DNA from: Anisodus tanguticus
Lineage: Eukaryota > Streptophyta > Magnoliopsida > Solanales > Solanaceae
DNA: 64,000 nt
Direction: 5' to 3'
Assembly: GCA_034509755.1 (NCBI GenBank)
Contig: CM067556.1
Location: forward strand, 7,897,501 to 7,961,500
Of this stretch, positions 1 to 11,893 are shown in pieces; positions within the stretch are counted from its first letter, which is position 1; every line of letters begins with the position of its first letter. The notes below the pieces were generated by a model. It was not told the DNA's origin. It saw only the letters and a program-made list of their open reading frames with translations, and made no database searches. Position numbers and translations under genes: made by a program.

Positions 1-97
1 GTAAATATAGGATCCCTATCGTATGAGTATTCCACATTGTACACCTATATATATATTTTGTATTAATAAGAAAGGCTCCTGAGGGAGATTATTACAA
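1..97 (+). repeat. 3' part of a Ty1-copia LTR at the window edge
   Basis: The first ~97 bases resemble the reverse complement of the LTR at about 57613-57760: both share a stretch reading ACATTGTACACCTATATAT followed by TTTTGTATTAAT, AAGAAAGGCTCC and GGGAGATTA. This is therefore the 3' end of a related short LTR in + orientation, cut by the window start. Whether it is a solo LTR or the end of a full element cannot be seen. Confidence 0.65.
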
Positions 98-1551
98 TCT
101 TACGTTTCTCATGTATCACTTCAAATTTAGCTCTCCATAATAACATGCATATCCAAGTGAGAGTTAAGAGAGTGAAAATTCATGTAAAGTTGCTAATTAA
201 GTTTTTTAATAAACTCGTTAGTTCTGCATTTTGAAGAGAGTTCTATAATTCAATTAAAGATATATAGAACGGAGAACATTGCTTTAGAAACTAGTGCTTG
301 ATTAGGTCTCGAGTTTAAATTCTAACAGAGACAAAATACTACTACGTGATTTCTTTCCATTTTTTTTAGCCTTGATGGATAGAGTTGCCTGATACCAGTT
401 GCAGGTGGGAGGTGGCAGGTATCTCATAGAATTAGTCGAGGTGCACACAAGCTGGACCGAATATCACAGTTATGGAAAAAAAGTAGTGATTGATTAAAGG
501 ATAGACGTTGAATACTCATTTTCCTCTTTCACGTGAGTTCCTCATAGCAGCCATTCATGCATGGTTTTACAGATGGTATATACGGAGTAATTGCATGGTT
601 TACGGATGACTCTTGTACTTAACAACTAAATCAGTACTTTGGGTTCTAGTTATCATCCACTTTGTGAAAGACAAGGTTAACAAATAGTAACAACTTAACA
701 TTAGATATATAACTTGTATTCTCCGTCTTACAATCGATGTTATAGATAACCACAATTACCAACTTGAGTTAAACTCATTGGTCTCTAACTAGACATCCAT
801 GTTTGAATTTACTGAAAGATAAACAAAAGCAAAAATATCTATTGAAATATATATGGGGGAGAGTGTATATGGTTAATTGGTAATTGTGTTTAATTACAAT
901 GTATAATCTCATTTTCACCTCATAATAAAATAAGCCGTAAAAGTAAATACTTAATAGAAACAATTCTTCACAATGTTGAAAATTTTGCTTGTCATTTGAC
1001 TGGAGCCAAAAGGTAACTTTCTTGACTAGCAGAATATGAGTAAAGACAATAAGAGAAGGCTCGTTTCCTTGAGGTTTCCCTGCAGATAACAGACAAAAGG
1101 AGAGACGAATTAGAGAAGATGATTGACGAATGGTTGTTCCGCCCTATTATAATAATAGCAATTTGAGTTACATCATTAAACAAATTATTGTCCCACCACC
1201 ACCGTAACAAAGACCAATACCATTAGTTTAATCATAAACAACGTAAAATAAGTGACGTTATTTTTGTCCTAAACTTTTAGTCTACACCTTTCCTAGCAAT
1301 GCTTCAAGAATAGAAACCATTGGAAATCAAACTAACGTCCAGTTTGCTATCTGCAAAAACCTATCTTGTTCCCTGGTACCCTTTTTCGCAGCAGGCAGTT
1401 AATCAGTTCTTTATTTTGAAAATTACAAAAATTATGAGTGAGAAATTTTGAAGTGAATTGGATTCTGTAGATAACCAAAATTAAATGAGATAGGCAGAGT
1501 CAGATTTTGAGTTGGATACCTGATGGGGGAATTTTCTTCCATGAGAATAGG
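98..1551. other. Upstream region of the SYMRK-type gene; no gene seen
   Basis: AT-rich DNA between the edge LTR and the first coding exon of the receptor-kinase gene. It should hold the promoter and 5' UTR. I see no convincing TATA box or coding segment. A very short upstream reading frame (ATG at 1541, stop at 1553-1555) overlaps the predicted start codon in another frame. Confidence 0.5.
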
Positions 1552-1645
1552 ATGATGGAAGTGGTGATTTGCTGGAATACAAGGTTGGTTAACTGTGGTA
1601 TCATCTGCCTGGTCCTGCTTATACAATCTGCCTTTGCAGAAGAAG
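1552..1645 (+). CDS. SYMRK: SYMRK-type exon 1: signal peptide
   Basis: This exon is too short for a normal ORF screen. It opens with tandem ATG codons (MMEVVICWNTRLVN), then a hydrophobic stretch CGIICLVLLIQSAFAEE, a classic secretion signal with a likely cleavage after AFA. It ends in phase 1 at a GTTAG donor, and the lone G joins GA at 2307 to give EEG-FLSIQCC, which aligns with the start of the mature SYMRK ectodomain. Linked to exon 2 by a 661-bp intron. Confidence 0.75.
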
Positions 1646-4600
1646 GTTAGTAGTCTACATAAATCTTTCTTGATAATCTATTTAGTTTGAAAAGGATATA
1701 AAAGTTCCCTATTGCTTTGATATCAATAAGATAGTTGCTCTTTCCTCTTTTGTAAATGATATTGATCATCATCCTGTTAATTTCTTCCCTCAAGAACCCT
1801 AAAGAAGTTTGAGGTAATCCTCTTTACCTCCATTCATGTTTTCTCTTTTTCTTTCAGCTTTAGGGACATCACTGAATGAAATGCTAAATAATCTAAAACA
1901 GTCACCACATAAAGACTCTGGTATCAATTGTCAAAAAGAAAAAAATACCTCAAAACTATCAAATAAAGTTGTGTTTGACTGCTCCAAATAGAATAAAATA
2001 TGAGTGCTGCAAAACTCCAGGCCTCTAAACCTACTCACTGCATAAGCAGATCGCATTGATTTAAAAAAAGAAAAAGAAAAAAAGAAGAGTAAGTAGATCG
2101 GGTAAAATAGACTTACATGCCTTACAAAGCACCATAATATCAAACACATGGCACACCAAATCATAACAACAGCAAGCAGTAACCAGCTATTAGTAACATA
2201 TCTATGATGTTTAAGCCAATGACAAAAACCTCATCATAATATGCAGGTATTCGTATTTTTAGTTTACTTAAATCTAACATCTTAGTTTCAATGTGATTCC
2301 GAGCAGGATTTTTAAGTATACAGTGCTGTGCTCCTGCAAACTTTACAAAGCCGCGTACCAACTTAAGTTGGATTTCAGATGAAACTTGGTTCCCTGAAAA
2401 TCAAATTTGCATTTCAAGGCAAGTGTACAAGAATGCACACTATGAACAAGCTCGATCTTTTAGCTCAGACATTGGTCATAAGTGGTGTTACAACTTGCCA
2501 ACCAGGAAAGATCATGACTATCTAGTAAGAGGTACATTTCTTTCTGGCAATCAGGAGAAGACTCTCCCACACAGTTCTTTTGTTGTTTTGATTGGTGTCA
2601 CACCAATAGCCACAGTAAAGTCATCTGATGAACTTAAGGTTGAGGGGATTTTTCGAGCTACTAGAAGCTATACCAACTTCTGCCTATTGAAAAAGAAAGG
2701 AAATCCTTACATTTCTAAGGTTGAACTAAGACCAATAAATCCAGATTATCTGAAGAGGGAGCCATCAGAAGTACTCAAACTTGTACATGAGTAGATGCTG
2801 GAAACAAGGGTGCGGGAATCAGGTAATCTTTCATCCTATCACAGAATTATATTTTGGATTGGGAACACAGTATACTCTTTCATGGTAACAAACATGTTTT
2901 TGTCTTAAGACTAAAACGAACAAACATATCCAGTATCATGAAGTGATAATATGAAGACTTGACAACTCAGGTACCCATATGACAAGTATGATAGAATTTG
3001 GAGGCCAGCCTCCAATCTAGAATCACAAGTTACTCGCATACAGACATCCATTATTAAGTGGGTCATTGCAAAAAACAACAGTCTATTACCTCCTGCATTC
3101 GTGTTACAAACAGCTCTCACCCATCCAGAGAGATTGGACTTTCTGCATGAAGACCTTGACACAGGATATTATACTTACTCTCTCTTCCTGTACTTTCTTG
3201 AGCCCAATGACTCAGCTCAAGCTGGACAAAGGGCGTTCTATATATACATCAACAACGAAAAGTGACTCAAGGTTGATATTCTGGCTAGTGGTTCCAGATA
3301 CCTGGATGTAGTTCTGAAGTTCAGAGCAAATAGGGTTGTCAATCTGACGATGATCAAGGCCTCAAATCTATCTCATTTGGGACCCATTTGTAATGGTTAT
3401 GAGATTTTAAAGACTGTTCCTCGGGTTAAAGAAACAGCCACGGAAGAAGGTAATTTTACTCAACGTATGCATAGTAGCAGACCAAATGCATAAGCAGAAC
3501 TCAAGATGCCATAGTAGAAAAGCATTACAGAAACTGCACTCATTATCTCTGTATATGTTTCAGTTGACATCATTGTGAATGTGAAGAAGGAATTATTGCA
3601 ACACAACAAAAACAATGAAATATTGAAGAGTTGGTCAGGAGACCCTTGTCTTCCCCTTCCATGGCCGGGTCTAACTTGTGATCGAGTTAATGGTACTACA
3701 GTCATCACTCAGATGTTAGTTATCCTCTCTACCAAATACTCAAAGCAGTTTGGTTTTTTGAACATTATTAAGTAACATCTCTACCATTTTTCAACCTTAT
3801 TAATCCGTAGCATAGTCAGCGCGTTTGAGATAGACTGATTACACTTCTGGTCATTTAATCCTCTTATTCCCTACCACAGGAATCTCTCCTTGGAAGGCCT
3901 TACTGGACCAAGCCCTCTTAGCATCCAGAAACTGACGCACCTGAGGAAACTGTATGTCCATGCCTTTGTCATCAAGACAAATATTTCATCTATTCATTTT
4001 CTTTTAAAGCAAATTGCAATCTTGTATAATTTTACTAAGCAATCAAGTTATTTTCAAAGACAGGGATATAATGGCTCTAGTGGCACAAACTCACTCTTTC
4101 CATCATCCTTCACATCCGCTACAAGGTAAATCTTTATGTTGGTTTCCACTAAAATAATTGCAAAACATGAAGTTAAATAATATCATACAGAGTATTAAAC
4201 TCTGAAGGAACACCAAAGCAGTACGACGTGACACTAATATCTTAGTTTCCTTGTCTCTCCAGATACTTAAGCAGCAGCATTCATATCGGCAACAAGCTTT
4301 CTAGAAGCATCAAAGAATCTAATGTTACAACAGAGTATGAGACCACTGAAAAAAATCTCCAATTTTTCCTGGGGGAGGGGAAAGCAATGGAATATCAGGA
4401 GCAGCGAGCTGACAAATAAAGAGAAATAAGCCTAATTTTTTTCCTTCTTTACATTTCAGCAAAGGGATGATTAATGGTAATCAAAACTCAAGATCAGCGC
4501 ACAAACTGGTGATAGGTGCAGCTGTAGATAGAGCTCTCCTAGTGACCTTTGCAATTGTTATCTCTATGGTCTGCTTCTACAAAAGACAAGTAATGGCAGG

Positions 4601-7600
4601 GCCAAAATTTCTTATGAGAAGTTACTCGATCACAAGGAGTAAGTACACTCAGCACACTAGAAATAATCCTGCACACATAATGCATGATAATATATCATGA
4701 TAATTCAAGTGTTGTTTCTTTTTGCTTGCAATAGCTTAAGACCGGAGTCAACAAGAATAAATCAAAAAACTTAATGATTAAAAACAGAAAGTGTAACTAT
4801 ATCATCTGTTGCAAAGGAGCTTTCTTGACAGGAACCCAATAAGGCAATATGCTTAAAATTTTATTTCAAATACAGATGCAGTTTATTCAGTACCAAGCAC
4901 AGATACTACCTTGCTGAAATCAAAATCCATCAGGAACTTCAAGTTGGACTATATAGAAGCTATTACACAGAACTACGAAACATTGATAGGTGAAGGTGGC
5001 TTTGGATCCGTTTACCATGGTACCTTACCTAATGGTGAAGAAGTGGCTGTAAAGGTCAAGTCAGCAACTTCAACTCAGGGAATTCGAGAATTCAATAACG
5101 AGGTACCAATCTAGAGTAATTTTTAGATGAATTTCCTCCCAACTTTTTTATTCACATTAAACCAACAAAAAAGATGCTACCTAAAATGTGAGAAAAGCAT
5201 CAGCACATGGTCTGAGCAATAAATCTTCTATTTTCTATTGCTGTTCACATAGGGAACAAAACTAACTACATGCTCCACAAAATTAATACTTTCTCACAGA
5301 TCCCGTGATGTTGTCTTCATAATTACTTCTGGCAAAAAGTTTTACCTCTGAAATATTCTGATGATGTACAGGACAAAAAACAGCATTGTTAAGCAAATTT
5401 TAGCCATAATTTCAAACTTTAGCATCCATGTTCTTAACTTCATCTTTTCACATGTCTATAAATTGATAACTATCAGACTTGTAGATTTATCACTTCCTCC
5501 TGATTTCACCTGTGCTCTTAAGGAGCCATCTCTATAATAATGCATCTTATCCATGCATATATAGTTAAGCCGCGCATAACAAATAACACAGCGTGCAAAT
5601 TAACCACTGCTATAATTTGTATCGCAGCTGAACCTTCTCTCCGCTATTACGCATGAGAACCTGGTTCCTCTTCTTGGCTACTGCTGCGAGAATGAACAGC
5701 AGATTCTGGTTTATCCCTTTATGTCAAACGGCTCCCTACAGGATAGGTTATATGGTACCGCATACATAAACCAATTCCTATCGTTCACTTTATCATAAAA
5801 ACCGGCACTAATTTCTTACGTGTTCCCCATCCTGTTTAGAAGCAGCAGCAAAAAGGAAGATTCTAGACTGGCCAGCCAGATTTTCCATTGCTTTAGGAGC
5901 AGCGAGAGGCAAGTAACACAAGGCTCCGCTATTCATGCAGCTCTACAATGAAATAAGCCATATCTATGGACTTAAGCATGCGTAAACAAAATGAGAATTT
6001 GTTTACCTAGAGACATCGATTCAAGGCATATAAAGTTTAACAATCAATTTTTTCCTAGTACTTATCATGAAGGCACATTTGTAAACAGGAAATACCAAAG
6101 TTCGTCATTTTCATTATGGTATTTCCTCTTTCCTTCTTGCAATGAATGATGTACGAAGTTTAAACTTCTTCAGGTTTGATGTATCTTCACACTTTCTCGA
6201 AGCGTTGTCTGATCCATAGGGATGTCAAGTCAAGTAACATACTCCTGGATCAAAGCATGTGCGCCAAGATCGCTGATTTTGGATTTTCAAAATATGCATC
6301 TCACGAAGGGGATAGCGGTACTTCTTTAGAAGTAAGGGAGACAGCTGGTTACTTGGATCCAGAGTAAGTATAATCTCTTCTAGATTATGTCGCCATTAGG
6401 AAATTAGGACAAGATAGGTTTCTAAGGCATAGCCTAATGGATGGTTCTGCTACCTTAATATGGATTACTCGAAGTGATTATTATTTGAATCATCGCCAGG
6501 AGAATCTACTTGAGCTTCTCGGATTCTTAATAATATGCATAAACAAAGAACTGTACGTATTAGTATATTTATTGACTTCATATTCGTTCACCATAGCACA
6601 ACTGGTTCAAAAATCTTTGGGGCTATCCAGCTCATGGCCTCTTCGTGAATTCCTTTTGTATAGGTACTACTCGACCCAGCATCTGTGCTAAAAGTGATGT
6701 CTTCAGCTTTGGGGTTGTACTACTGGAAATCCTAACAGGTCGAGAGCCTCTCAACATAAACAAGCCAAGAAATGAGTGGAGCTTGGTTGAATGGGTATGG
6801 CCCAACTTAGCGAGCTTTTTCTATAACTGAGATTCTCCATATACAGCTTGCTATTACTGAATCCTATGAAAACATGAGTTCCGAGATGATAAAAGTTTTC
6901 TACCATTCTTTTAGAATGAACTAAATGATCACCTTGCGTACAACCACCATATGGAAAATGGTGAACTCATTACCCAGACTTAAAACAAAGAGTAGGAATA
7001 AAAACCTGCACCCACAAAGTGATCACATCTTCAGGCTTTAAAACGACAGCCAAATCATATAGAAGTAACCTCACTGTCAGAACCTAACTCCTCTCTATTG
7101 AAGCACAAAATTTGAATAATATTAAAGTTCAGTTCATATCAAGGAAACATCATGTGGCCTGAAGATTCAGGAATCAGAACCAGACAGTCTCTTCCCATTG
7201 ATTATTGCAGCAAACTACAGTGCCATGAAAAGACTCAAATTTTTTTCCGAATCTATGAATACCCTAGCCTCAGCTACACCTGGTCACTTGTGGGGAAGCT
7301 CAAATTCTTTTGAACACAGAAAGTGCGTCTTAAGCGTTACTTCTTTAATTATTCTGACTTACGCGGTAATTCACAGCTACTCAGATGATAAACTGATGTT
7401 GATTGCTTAACTACTTTGCAAATATATATACTTTTTTGATTTGCATGTTTACATCTGATCACATGCAAGTATCCACTTTGAAATACAGGCGAAACATCTA
7501 ATAAGAAGCTCAAGAGTTGAAGAAATTGTGGACCCCGCTATCAAGGGAGGGTATCATGGTGAGGCACTGTGGAGAGTAGTAAAGGTGGCTTTGGCATGCA

Positions 7601-7824
7601 CGGAGACATACTCCACTTACAGACCATGCATTGCAGACATTGTAAGAGAGCTCGAGGATGCATTGATAATAGAAAACAATGCATCAGAATACTTGAAGTC
7701 ACTAGACAGCTTTGGAGGATCAAATCGTTTCTCTATAGAAAGGTCCATTGTCCTTCCACCTATTAAATCTCAAATAGAGCCATCCAGTCTCCTCTCAACA
7801 CCAGCCCCACCACAACCAAGATAA
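1552..7824 (+). pseudogene. SYMRK: SYMRK/NORK-type symbiosis receptor kinase, disrupted
   Basis: SYMRK is a plasma-membrane receptor kinase of the common symbiosis pathway for mycorrhiza. Exons read from phase-consistent splice sites: 1552-1645, 2307-2822, 2971-3449, 3564-3714, 3880-3951, 4060-4125, 4263-4334, 4460-4638, 4876-5102, 5628-5754, 5840-5908, 6174-6363, 6664-6794, 7489-7824 (about 904 codons, usual for the family). Order: signal peptide, malectin-like region, GDPC motif (SWSGDPCLPLPWPGLTC), about three LRR exons, TM helix, kinase with GEGGFGSVY, HRDVKSSNILL, DFG and a C-terminus matching SYMRK. Lesions: a 1-base loss near 2790 gives TAG at 2792; in-frame TGA at 3263-3265; a frameshift near 6686 gives TAA at 6689. 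The activation loop reads VRETAGYLDPE where the family has VRGTAGYLDPE. The high remaining similarity implies recent decay or sequencing error. Identity of the family is strong; orthologue versus extra copy is unknown. Confidence 0.85.
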
Positions 7825-10042
7825 TTGTTTTAGTGGAATGGACTTAAACTGACTGCAACAGATAACAGATTTCTTAGAGAAGTTCCTGGAGAAATTTTTG
7901 CATTTTACTCCTCAAATTCCTTTAACTTAAATGTCATCAATTGTACATTTAGTAGTGAAGATTTTAATACGTAATAGATCTTCCAAATACATGACTTTAG
8001 TTGGAATTGTGAACTCCCGCTGTTCTTCCACTCTGGTCATAGCTCAAGAACACGAACATTGTGTTTGAGAATCATTTATCTCACTACTCTAGAACATTCG
8101 ACTACTGCACTGTTCTCTTGGAGACTAAGAAGCTCTAATCACTGCAAGCTGAAAGGTTCAAGTCTCATTGATAATATATGAAACCGAAGACTTGACAGTC
8201 CAGCTCACCACACAGACACGCCAGGGAACAGGAAATTTATATCAAAGATACCTAATAAGTGGATTACCTCAAGTTTTCTGGAACAAGAATGAATACAAAT
8301 TTGATGAAGTATGCCAATGAGACTATATTGCTACCACCCAATCAGAATGGGTTTGAGGCACAGTTGTCGTTGTATGTCAGTACAACTATAGTATTCCCAA
8401 CTGCAGCTTGCATGGCGGGCATCTTTTTATTTCTTTTTAAGGGGTTTTTCCAGTCACACAATAAAATACATTTAGAGAACTTGACTAAATCAATAGCCTG
8501 CAAAACAAGCATTCCCTGTACTTGCCTATATATAAATTCATAATTACTTCTTTTACCGATATAGGGTGCAGCCCCATTATTCGAGTAGGTTTAAGTTCTG
8601 GAAGATACAAACAAAGCAAAAGCACATGTGGTATATATGATTCTCGAAACAAAGATAACGAAGGAATGACAAAAGGTGGAGACAATGAGTAGGTGCATTA
8701 TCCTGGAGCTGGTAAGACCAAATTTTTACATGTCAAGAACATAAGGTCCAGCTAAGCTAAGAAATTACTAATTAGAGACTTGTACGGAGCAGCAATAAAT
8801 ATGTAAACTGTAGCACCAAATTTCCTTCTTCTAAATAAACCAAGAATCCAGAAGATATTTGATGCACTCTGGAAAGTGTGAAAGTAAAAACAATTACCAC
8901 TGGAAAGAGATTCAGATCAATGTAGAAAACAAGCAGAAAACACCAGGATTGAAAAAGAAAATACAAGAAACAACAAGGGAAGCATTTTTAATTTTTACAC
9001 CAGCATTTTTAAGCATTCTCTGCTCCTCTAGCATCAACTAAGACACCTCCGCTTAAATCATTAACTATGATGCATTTTTAATTTTTACATCAAAAAGCAG
9101 TATGATGAATAATTCAACTCTTAAACCTAAGATGACATTTAATATGGTAATGTTTAATTGTTTATCTATAATATTATTTTTTTAAGAAAAAGCAATTTCC
9201 CGTGTAAAAAAAGGAAATCCTTGCGTTTAGTAGTAGTAGCCGTTTAATATCGAGAATAAGAAGACAACTGAAGTATGTGTATCAAAACTAATCTCAACCA
9301 TGCCATAAACTTAGTCCTGATATCCACTTGTTTTAGCCAGGAATTTCTGTAATACACAGTGCCTAATCTAATTTTCATTTTATTGACTTGTAGTAGACCT
9401 CTAGAAGAATTTTTTTACGTAATAATAGCTAAATTGCTGTTGTTATAACCCAAGACTCCAAAGACTATCATGTCTAATTACATTAATAACTAATCTCAAT
9501 CTCCCCACCCCGCAAACAAACTTCAATATAATTTCGTCTATGCAGGTTGGATCATTTACCAAAACTTGATACACTTAAAGGTGCTCTCAAGCTAAGCAGC
9601 AAGTGAACTTGCAGAATTTCCCAAGCTTTTGGTTCAAACCATGCAGCTTAAACAATAATCAATCCCAAATCTGGTTGGGTCAATTTTTTCCAGAAGAGAA
9701 CAGGCACGATTGTAGTGATTTTGACGTTAAAATTAACCAAAGCCTTTCAACTGGCACAGCGTGCTTTACTATTGTCATATGATCAAAATCGCATAAAGGG
9801 ATGTGTAAAAGAAACGAGAAGAACCAAAAAATCCATTTATAACGGGTAAATCAAATACTACTAATCCATATTATCCACCCTCAGTAACAAAGCTCGTTCT
9901 AAAATAAATACTAATATATAATCCCTTAAAAACAATTGCAAGTTGCATCTTGAAGTCAGCCTCCTCAAAAACCTGAAAGCATGCAAATGTCTCTAATGGC
10001 CTTTAAATGGGCACTAAGATTGCAGAAGCTTCTATAATGATC
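7825..10042. other. Convergent intergenic region, no gene seen
   Basis: This 2.2-kb AT-rich stretch separates the 3' end of the receptor-kinase copy from the 3' end of the oppositely oriented oligopeptidase gene. It must hold both 3' UTRs. The reading frames present are short and show no family resemblance. No repeats with clear boundaries were recognised. Confidence 0.5.
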
Positions 10043-11862
10043 TCATGCAGAGGTGGTAACCGGCAGTAGGCCATTGTGCCTAAGCAGCGGTTCTGGAGAA
10101 GGTTCCCGGCCTCTAAATTGCACGAAAACCTGAATATGCATCCAAAAAACATCAGTCTTACCAAGTTAATCAACAGTGCAAATCAGACAAGAGATGGCAG
10201 AAATGCTAATAATGCAGAAGAAGCCAAGGCTGAATTAAAGTGACACCTCTAGTGGAGCCTTTCCACCTCCAAGAGCAAGAACGGTCTCCCTGAATCTCTG
10301 GCCTGTTTCTTTTACAGCCTGCTCAATGTTAAAGCCAATATTAGTTGAATGGTGGTATTCATTGCAATGGTGATATACAAGACTAAAGATTAATGAATCA
10401 AAAGTTCCAAACTTTACCTTCTCATTCTCTAGTCCAACATCCTCAAAAGCAGAGAAGGCGTCTGCAGACAAAACCTCTGCCCACTGCACAAATTGGAAAA
10501 TACTTTGTACTTACAGGCGGTTAAAGCATGTCTTTAAGTTTCAACCTAGAACATGTTTTCTTTCCCAGAAATCCTTTTTTTTTTCATAGAAAAGATATAA
10601 AACCACTAGAAAGAAAGGAGATTTCAACCGTAAGTAGAACATCTAAAGTCCAAAAAGTTATTTCTTAAAGACGGAAATACTTTATAAAGAAGGTAGTTTT
10701 CAGGAATGGTTGAAATGGAACATCCATCAAAAACCAATTATCAAGGGTTAGTTATTACCAACAAGACTACAAAAGAATAGCACGTGCTTAAATTTCTGAA
10801 GTGAAAGCTAATTTAAGAGGCATTGACATTTGACAGATTTGAAAAGACATACTCCTTCATTTTAACCCCACAATATATATATATACACAAGTCTCACGGG
10901 AAATACAATTAACTGGAAATATATAAGAGCTAAGAACAACAAAAAGAGGGGAGAAGCACCTTGTAACTGTAGTATCCAGCAGCATATCCACCAGCAAAAA
11001 TGTGACTGAAACTGGCAAGGAACTTATCCTCTAGGAGTGGAGGAAGCACTTGGGTTCTCTTAGAGACCCGTCGGTCAACACAATAGATTGATTCAGAACC
11101 ACCGGGAACATATTTTGCATGTAACTCAAGATCAACAGTTGCAAATCTCAACTACAAAGACAATTTTATGGCCAGTGGTAAGCATTTCAACAGCACCATG
11201 AAGTTATGGCATTAGCATCATTAATGATGACAATTTTTAAATAAAATACAACATCATACCCAGTGAAATCCCACAAAGTGGGGTTTGGGGAGAGTAGAGT
11301 GTACGCAGACCTTACCCCTACCTTGGGAGGTAGAGAGGCTGTTTCTGGTACACGCAATAATTTTTAAATAAAATACCTTCACCAAAATAAACAGAAGAAA
11401 AGATCCACATAATACATTACTCCCTAGGAGCAATTTAGAGTTCTAGAAATGCAATCACGGAACGCAAAGGAAACTAACCAACAGAGACCATTCGGGTAAA
11501 TGCAGGCACTGGGGCATGAATCAATACGACAAAGAACATCCCTTTAGTGGCTATTATCATTTTCACATACTTTTGGAGCACTTACTATATATTGGCACAA
11601 CTTGATTAATTAACTAAACTTGAACACAAACCATGAATAACCATACAGCCACAGCAAATGTCCCAATTCCTGAAGACCTGATTTAGAAACTGTGCATTCA
11701 AATCTTGTTTCTCTCACCCTCCAATTTCAAAGTAGACATAGAAAGGACAAAACTATGTATATTAACTTAAGTATACTAAAAGAACATTAGAAATGAACCA
11801 GAAAAATAGTATATGTTAAATGCATGTTCTGGAGAGACTAATGTCTCCCACCAGGAGTTTTT

Positions 11863-11893
<31 letters not shown>

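Noticed and set aside
3575..3775. + strand frame containing the GDPC motif taken as a complete small gene
   Set aside because: It is exon 4 of the SYMRK-type gene reading on into the following intron; the donor at 3715 and phase fit the larger model.
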